From the NCBI GenBank assembly GCA_900770725.1, contig CAAGLL010000054.1, forward strand, positions 1 through 18,053: a stretch of DNA of 18,053 bases. Reading direction: 5' to 3'. Positions 12,606 to 18,053 of the stretch are shown piece by piece. Positions within the stretch are counted from its first letter, which is position 1; every line of letters starts with the position of its first letter. The notes beneath the pieces were generated by a model. That model worked only from the letters and a program-made list of their open reading frames with translations. It was not told where the DNA came from and made no database searches. A program made the position numbers and the translations under genes. Origin of the DNA: an uncultured Succinivibrio sp. GTDB taxonomy: Bacteria > Pseudomonadota > Gammaproteobacteria > Enterobacterales > Succinivibrionaceae.

Positions 12606-14441
12606 TTAGTCCTTGAGATCCGAGAGCAGGCCCTTGAAGCCGTCGTTTAAGATCGGGAAGACGAAGCCGCTGCCCTTGCCCAGATCGTTGCGCTCGATGT
12701 GGAAGGTGCAAGCGCCGCGCTCGCGCTTCCACTGCGAGGTGGCCAGGCGCTGGTAGTAGCGCTTGACGAAGGTCTCTCGCTCCTCCTTCGTGAACTGCGG
12801 GAAGAGCACGCCGAGCTCGGAGGCGATGCGCACGGGAGCGTAGAGCGAGCCCTGCTGCATCTGGTGGATCGCGTCGAGCACCACGTACGGCATCAGGTCG
12901 CGCTCGTCGGTCTGGCCGGGCTTGAGCTCGGCGGTCGGGGCCTGGGCTGCGATGTAGGACATCTGCGGCAGATGCATGGTTAGGCCCTGATCCACCTTGA
13001 TCCCCTCGTCTGCGATGTGGCGGTTGATCTTGAGGATGCGGCTCTTGGAGATGTCGCCTATGGGGGCGAGGCCGCCGCAGGTGTCGCCGTCCATCGTGCA
13101 GTAGCCCACCGCGTCCTCGGAGGCGTTGCAGGTGGTCAGGAGCAGCTTGTTGTAGCGGTTGGCGATCATCCAGATCCCCGGGGCGCGGCAGCGCGCCTGG
13201 ATGTTCTGGAGCGTCAGGTCGTCGTGCTCCCAGCTAAGCGGCGTGTCCGGGGTGGTGGAGTTGACGATGGAGGTGTAGTCCTCGACGAGCTTTGAGATCG
13301 ACCACTCGTAGTGCGTGGCGCCAAGGCCCGAGGAGACCTCCTTGGCTGCGGTCCTGGTCACGCTGCCAGAGACGTCCGAACCCTGGTAGACGGTGATGAG
13401 GGCCTTGGGCATGATCTCGGTCTTCACGTACTGCTCGATGTCCCCGCCGTCGAATGCCGGGACCGGAAGGCCGACGGACTCAAGCTGCTCCTTGAAGGCC
13501 TCGAAGCCCTGCTCGCGCAGCGAGCTGATGAGCCCCAGGCACACGGCCGTGGCGCACAATCCGGAGTCGGCGCCGCCTGAGAGCGAGAGCGCGAAGCCGC
13601 TGGCCTTGGTCTTGAGCATCCAGTCGTAGAGGCCCAGCGCCACGGCGCGGATCACCTGATCGTACTCAGGCAGCGGGGCGGCGATGCCCTCGTCTGGGGT
13701 GAAGAGGCGAGCGCGCTTGAAGGTAAGCTCCGTGGAGGCGGCGATGATGTTGCCCTTCTTGGCCACGAGCGACAGTCCGTCATAGACGCTGCTGCCGCCT
13801 TCGCAGCCGCACAGCGAGGTGGTGACGACGGTGGTGTCAAGGGCCAGCGACAGCGCGGCGGCCGCGATCTCGCGGCGGCGGCGGCCGCCGAGTTCATAGC
13901 GCTCCGAGGCCGGGGCGACCACGAGGTCGGCGGTCTTGAGCGCCGGGATGTCGGCCACGCTGAAGAACACGCCGACCGAGGTGCCGTCAACGTCGTGCAG
14001 GCGGGTCGAAACGATGCGCTCGGCGCCTAGGACGAAGGTCTCGTCGGGGCCTGCGGTGGTCAGAGCGCGCACGCGCGGATCGCGCGAGTCGGTGAAGGCC
14101 GAGGCCGCGCTCACGCCGACGACGGCGCCGCGGCGCACGATGACGTAGGCGTCATAGGCGTGCCCGTCGGAGCCCTGGAGCACCGTGCCGACGCCTGCGG
14201 TGACGCCTTCTGGGAGGTTGTACTTCAAGGAGAGCACCGCCTGCGCGCACTGCTGCATGAAGGAGGGCACCTGGAAGATGTCGCCGCAGTCAGCACCGGG
14301 AATGCAAAGTTCGGGGAACGCCACAAATTTGATGCCATGTTTGGCGGCTTTTGCGCACAGGTCTAAGATTTTTGACAAATTACCGTTAATATCTAACGCA
14401 AGAGAATTGATCTGCCCTGCGGCATAAAAAGAATTAACCAT
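12606..14441 (-). CDS. nadE: NAD+ synthetase, two-domain (glutamine-dependent type) with degenerate glutaminase site (611 aa)
   Basis: It catalyses the last step of NAD+ synthesis, amidating nicotinate adenine dinucleotide with ATP. Residues 1-255 are a nitrilase-like glutaminase domain; residues 265-611 are the synthetase, with P-loop SLSGGADS (286-293), LTLQNIQARCRAPGIWMIAN, GYCTMDGDTCGGLAPIGDISK and PTAELKPGQTDERDLMPY. The layout follows the NADSYN1-like form. The first glutaminase residue is present (Glu44 in FPELCIPGADCGD). The segment that normally reads like G-x-E-I-C-E-x-x-W with the nucleophile Cys reads VGVFFSVADIP, with Ser161 at the Cys position. The region expected to carry the catalytic Lys reads GVSAASAFTDSR. 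Glutamine use is therefore doubtful, and free ammonia may be the real donor. The ATG at 14441 lacks a close Shine-Dalgarno; AGGAGG lies about 17 bases upstream. Confidence 0.93.
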   Translation of the reverse strand: MVNSFYAAGQINSLALDINGNLSKILDLCAKAAKHGIKFVAFPELCIPGADCGDIFQVPSFMQQCAQAVLSLKYNLPEGVTAGVGTVLQGSDGHAYDAYVIVRRGAVVGVSAASAFTDSRDPRVRALTTAGPDETFVLGAERIVSTRLHDVDGTSVGVFFSVADIPALKTADLVVAPASERYELGGRRRREIAAAALSLALDTTVVTTSLCGCEGGSSVYDGLSLVAKKGNIIAASTELTFKRARLFTPDEGIAAPLPEYDQVIRAVALGLYDWMLKTKASGFALSLSGGADSGLCATAVCLGLISSLREQGFEAFKEQLESVGLPVPAFDGGDIEQYVKTEIMPKALITVYQGSDVSGSVTRTAAKEVSSGLGATHYEWSISKLVEDYTSIVNSTTPDTPLSWEHDDLTLQNIQARCRAPGIWMIANRYNKLLLTTCNASEDAVGYCTMDGDTCGGLAPIGDISKSRILKINRHIADEGIKVDQGLTMHLPQMSYIAAQAPTAELKPGQTDERDLMPYVVLDAIHQMQQGSLYAPVRIASELGVLFPQFTKEERETFVKRYYQRLATSQWKRERGACTFHIERNDLGKGSGFVFPILNDGFKGLLSDLKD

Positions 14442-14502
14442 AAAGCAAGCGGCAAGCGCTCCTCCTCAGAAAAATCCATACTGCGTTGGAATTTAGCACA
14501 AG

Positions 14503-14521
14503 CCCGCCCTTGCGAGGCGGG
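14503..14521 (+). promoter_or_regulatory. Small GC-rich hairpin in the nadE-glgX divergent region
   Basis: CCCGCC (14503-14508) pairs with GGCGGG (14516-14521) about 28 bases before the glgX ATG, followed by ATTTT at 14530-14534. It could be a leader structure of glgX. No clear promoter for either divergent gene was found in the 107-base gap. Confidence 0.3.
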
Positions 14522-14548
14522 GTGCCCCGATTTTGGGATTCTGAAAAC

Positions 14549-16669
<2,121 letters not shown>

Positions 16670-16686
16670 GCATCTTCTTTCACAAG

Positions 16687-16717
16687 GCAGGCGGCGCAAT
16701 GCGCCGCCTGCACCTTT
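16687..16717 (+). terminator. Rho-independent terminator of glgX
   Basis: GCAGGCGGCGC (16687-16697) pairs perfectly with 16701-16711 around an AAT loop, followed by ACCTTTT. It starts 18 bases past the glgX stop. Confidence 0.88.
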
Positions 16718-16806
16718 TCAGGACTTTGATCCACGTGGCGGCCTTGCGCGGTGTGAGGCAGCTTGCAGATCCGCAAATTGCGTGAAAACGTTTGCGCCCG
16801 CGCGGT

Positions 16807-16812
16807 TACAAT
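16807..16812 (+). promoter_or_regulatory. Likely -10 box of the 181-aa membrane protein gene
   Basis: TACAAT lies about 54 bases upstream of the chosen ATG at 16866. A -35 is not obvious (TTGCGT is 23 bases away). If real, transcription starts near 16819, which rules out the longer frame beginning at 16782. Confidence 0.4.
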
Positions 16813-16865
16813 TGCGCATCGCACCTATGGCAGAACCAATAAGAAGAGCCCAAGTGGAGGATCCA

Positions 16866-17411
16866 ATGCCGCAGCCAATTCCGACCGAGAGCGCCCAGCA
16901 GAAGAAGGACCGCGTGCGCCGCAACCTGCGCATCATCGCGCTGTGCGTCGCCTGCTACTACTTCATCTCGGCCGGCTTCACCTGGTACAGCGACCATCAG
17001 GCCGAGAAGGCCCGCCTGCTCCCGCAGGTGGAGAACGTGTTCGCCTCAGAGAGTGACTTCGGCAAGGCCCTTGAGGCCGCCTCGAACGGCAGCGCCGATC
17101 TCAACGCGGACGTGGATGCCGGCAGGATCTCATTGGAGCAGAACGGCAAGGGCGTGGCCAAGGCGGTGTTCCAGGCCAAGTTCGAGAACGGGCTCAACGT
17201 CATCGAGAAGGCCCGCGCCCGCGCCTTCCTGAAGGCCTGCGAGAACACCTCGGACGACAAGACCATCGACAAGCTCATGGAGATCCTCTGCATGAACGAG
17301 AAGGACGGCTCCAAGCTCAAGAGCGGGCTTGAGGCGGCGACGCGCCGCGTAAGCTACAAGCTCACCGCCGCAGGCAGCTCCTTCAGGGTCGAGGCATCGA
17401 GGATCAAGTAG
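16866..17411 (+). CDS. Membrane-anchored protein of unknown function (181 aa)
   Basis: Not recognised. The start is the ATG at 16866 (MPQPIPTESAQQ) because GGAGG sits five bases upstream; the frame is open to 16782, but that start lies before the likely promoter. A basic stretch (KKDRVRRNLR) then one hydrophobic helix (IIALCVACYYFISAGFTWY, about residues 22-40) make an uncleaved signal anchor with the C-terminus in the periplasm. The outer part is charged, with VFASESDFGKALEAASNGSA, FENGLNVIEKARARAFLKAC and MEILCMNEKDGSKLKSGLE; the two cysteines of the outer domain (ACENTSD and ILCMNE) could form a disulfide. It sits alone between terminators. No function can be assigned. Confidence 0.75.
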   Translation: MPQPIPTESAQQKKDRVRRNLRIIALCVACYYFISAGFTWYSDHQAEKARLLPQVENVFASESDFGKALEAASNGSADLNADVDAGRISLEQNGKGVAKAVFQAKFENGLNVIEKARARAFLKACENTSDDKTIDKLMEILCMNEKDGSKLKSGLEAATRRVSYKLTAAGSSFRVEASRIK

Positions 17412-17434
17412 CCTCCAGGCATGAGCGCGGATCC

Positions 17435-17457
17435 GCCCCGCAGTCTCCCGGCGGGGC
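17435..17457 (+). terminator. Hairpin downstream of the 181-aa gene
   Basis: GCCCCGC (17435-17441) pairs with GCGGGGC (17451-17457), and GGAT/ATCC extend the stem with a bulge. It has no T-tract, so termination is uncertain. The stretch 17412-17520 contains nothing else that I can identify. Confidence 0.4.
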
Positions 17458-17520
17458 ATCCGATCCCTCCAAGAGGGGCCTCAGGGCGCGCGTGCAGTCC
17501 TTGGGCGCCTTGCACTCTCC

Positions 17521-17550
17521 AAAAAAAAGAAAAGCGGGCCAAAGCCCGCT
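17521..17550 (-). terminator. Rho-independent terminator of the hdeA-like remnant
   Basis: AGCGGGC (17533-17539) pairs with GCCCGCT (17544-17550), and on the minus strand the stem is followed by TTTTCTTTTTTTT. It lies about 30 bases past the stop at 17579. Confidence 0.88.
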
Positions 17551-17578
17551 CTCGGATTCACGTAATCAAGCCCCTGCT

Positions 17579-17869
17579 TTACTCGCCGATGGAGTCCATC
17601 GCATCCATGATGGTGGCATCAGGATTCTGCTTGCAGTAGGTGCCCAGGTGGACGCCCAGCTCCTTGGTGTAGTTGTCGTCCATCACGGTGTTGTCGCTGG
17701 CGGCGGAGAGGTAGCCGTCGATCCACATGATGATCAGGGGCATGCCCTGTCAGCTCTGCAGGAACTCAGAGCACTTGAGCTTGGACATGTCCTGATCCTC
17801 GGCATTGGCGGCGCCGGCGGACATGGTTAAGGCCAGGGCTGAAACTGCCGCGATAAGAAACTTCTTCTA
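17579..17869 (-). pseudogene. HdeA/HdeB-family acid-stress chaperone, start codon lost and internal stop
   Basis: The minus-strand frame reads KKFLIAAVSALALTMSAGA then ANAEDQD (a clear signal peptide), MSKLKCSEFLQS, a TGA at 17750-17752, then QGMPLIIMWIDGYLSAASDN, TYCKQNPDATIMDAM and TAA. The two cysteines, the C-x-x-F-L start and W-x-D-G-Y match the HdeA family of small periplasmic chaperones that protect proteins at low pH. The codon where ATG is expected reads TAG, directly after a well-placed GGAG; a single missing T (TTTATGAAG becoming TTTAGAAG) would explain it. The TGA would be TGG (Trp) by one base change. As written no full product can be made. The family call is fairly good; decay versus base errors is open. 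An intact terminator follows. Confidence 0.75.
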
Positions 17870-18053
17870 AATACTCCAGCAGTACTTGATCAGTAGCTTT
17901 TAGGATTTGTCTCCGGCCTCGTCGGCCGGGAGCGCTTTTTGAAAACCAGCTTGCAAGTCGTTGATTTACGATCACTTATTCAAAGATTGATCGTATGGTA
18001 AACATTTTTTGCAGAATAACAAGATGTTATTTGTCGTTTTTGTGATCCAGGGA
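17870..18053. promoter_or_regulatory. AT-rich right edge with two operator-like inverted repeats
   Basis: No gene is visible. TACGATCA (17967-17974) and TGATCGTA (17988-17995) form perfect 8-bp arms with a 13-base spacer. AATAACA/TGTTATT (18015-18031) form 7-bp arms with a 3-base spacer. A GC-rich hairpin (CCGGCC/GGCCGG near 17913-17929) lies closer to the hdeA-like remnant. The repeats could be regulator sites for that gene or for a gene beyond the window. Confidence 0.35.

Noticed and set aside
12002..12616. 204-aa plus-strand open frame across the intron region
   Set aside because: It is the antisense of the group II intron RNA and crosses the nadE terminator; low-complexity Arg/Ser/Leu content and no ribosome-binding site.
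17750..17752. Recoding of TGA as Trp or selenocysteine in the HdeA-like gene
   Set aside because: TGA serves as a normal stop elsewhere in the window (for example the reductase at 548-550), the same gene also lacks its start codon, and no recoding element is evident.
17766..17975. 69-aa minus-strand frame near the right edge
   Set aside because: It is a shifted frame of the HdeA-like sequence and lacks a family match; the real reading frame has the signal peptide and conserved cysteines.

Overview
This is a GC-rich, densely coded bacterial chromosome segment. Recognisable genes are two small heat-shock proteins, TruB, an HxlR-family regulator, the short E. coli-type 4.5S SRP RNA, the Na+/proline symporter PutP, a methyl-accepting chemotaxis protein, a two-domain NAD+ synthetase and the GlgX debranching enzyme. 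PutP, GlgX, the 4.5S RNA and an HdeA-like remnant look proteobacterial, most like Gammaproteobacteria. A motile, host-associated, perhaps anaerobic species is an inference; the genus cannot be fixed from the sequence.

Layout. 1-600: a 5'-disrupted flavodoxin-fold quinone reductase with a strong terminator. 630-2630: a stress block of two Hsp20 genes (minus) flanking a DUF1311/LprI-like secreted protein (plus), with a sigma32-like promoter before the second Hsp20. 2670-4880: a minus-strand cluster hxlR - truB - secreted protein, the last two overlapping by ATGA. 4916-7110: 4.5S RNA followed at once by an AAA-ATPase-like gene whose Walker A lysine and Walker B glutamate are both replaced, then an unrecognised 225-aa gene. 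7112-7745: a periplasmic flavodoxin broken by two frameshifts. 7893-10026: putP and a small membrane protein. 10153-11981: a chemoreceptor with a sigma28-like promoter. 12142-12538: an ORF-less group IIC intron relic, four bases past the U-tract of the nadE terminator. 12606-14441: nadE, with its glutaminase domain apparently lacking the catalytic Cys and Lys. 14549-16669: glgX. 16866-17411: an unknown membrane-anchored protein. 17579-17869: an HdeA-family gene with a lost start codon and an internal TGA. The right edge is AT-rich with two operator-like palindromes.

The genes are mostly independent housekeeping or stress units separated by strong hairpin terminators. The most notable signals are the group IIC intron relic, with matching EBS1/IBS1 at the terminator; the catalytically degenerate ATPase-like protein behind the SRP RNA; and the degenerate glutaminase domain in NadE. 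Several lesions (two frameshifts, one lost start, one nonsense codon, one broken 5' end) cluster in small accessory genes. They may be real decay or base errors in the assembly; the sequence alone cannot separate these.
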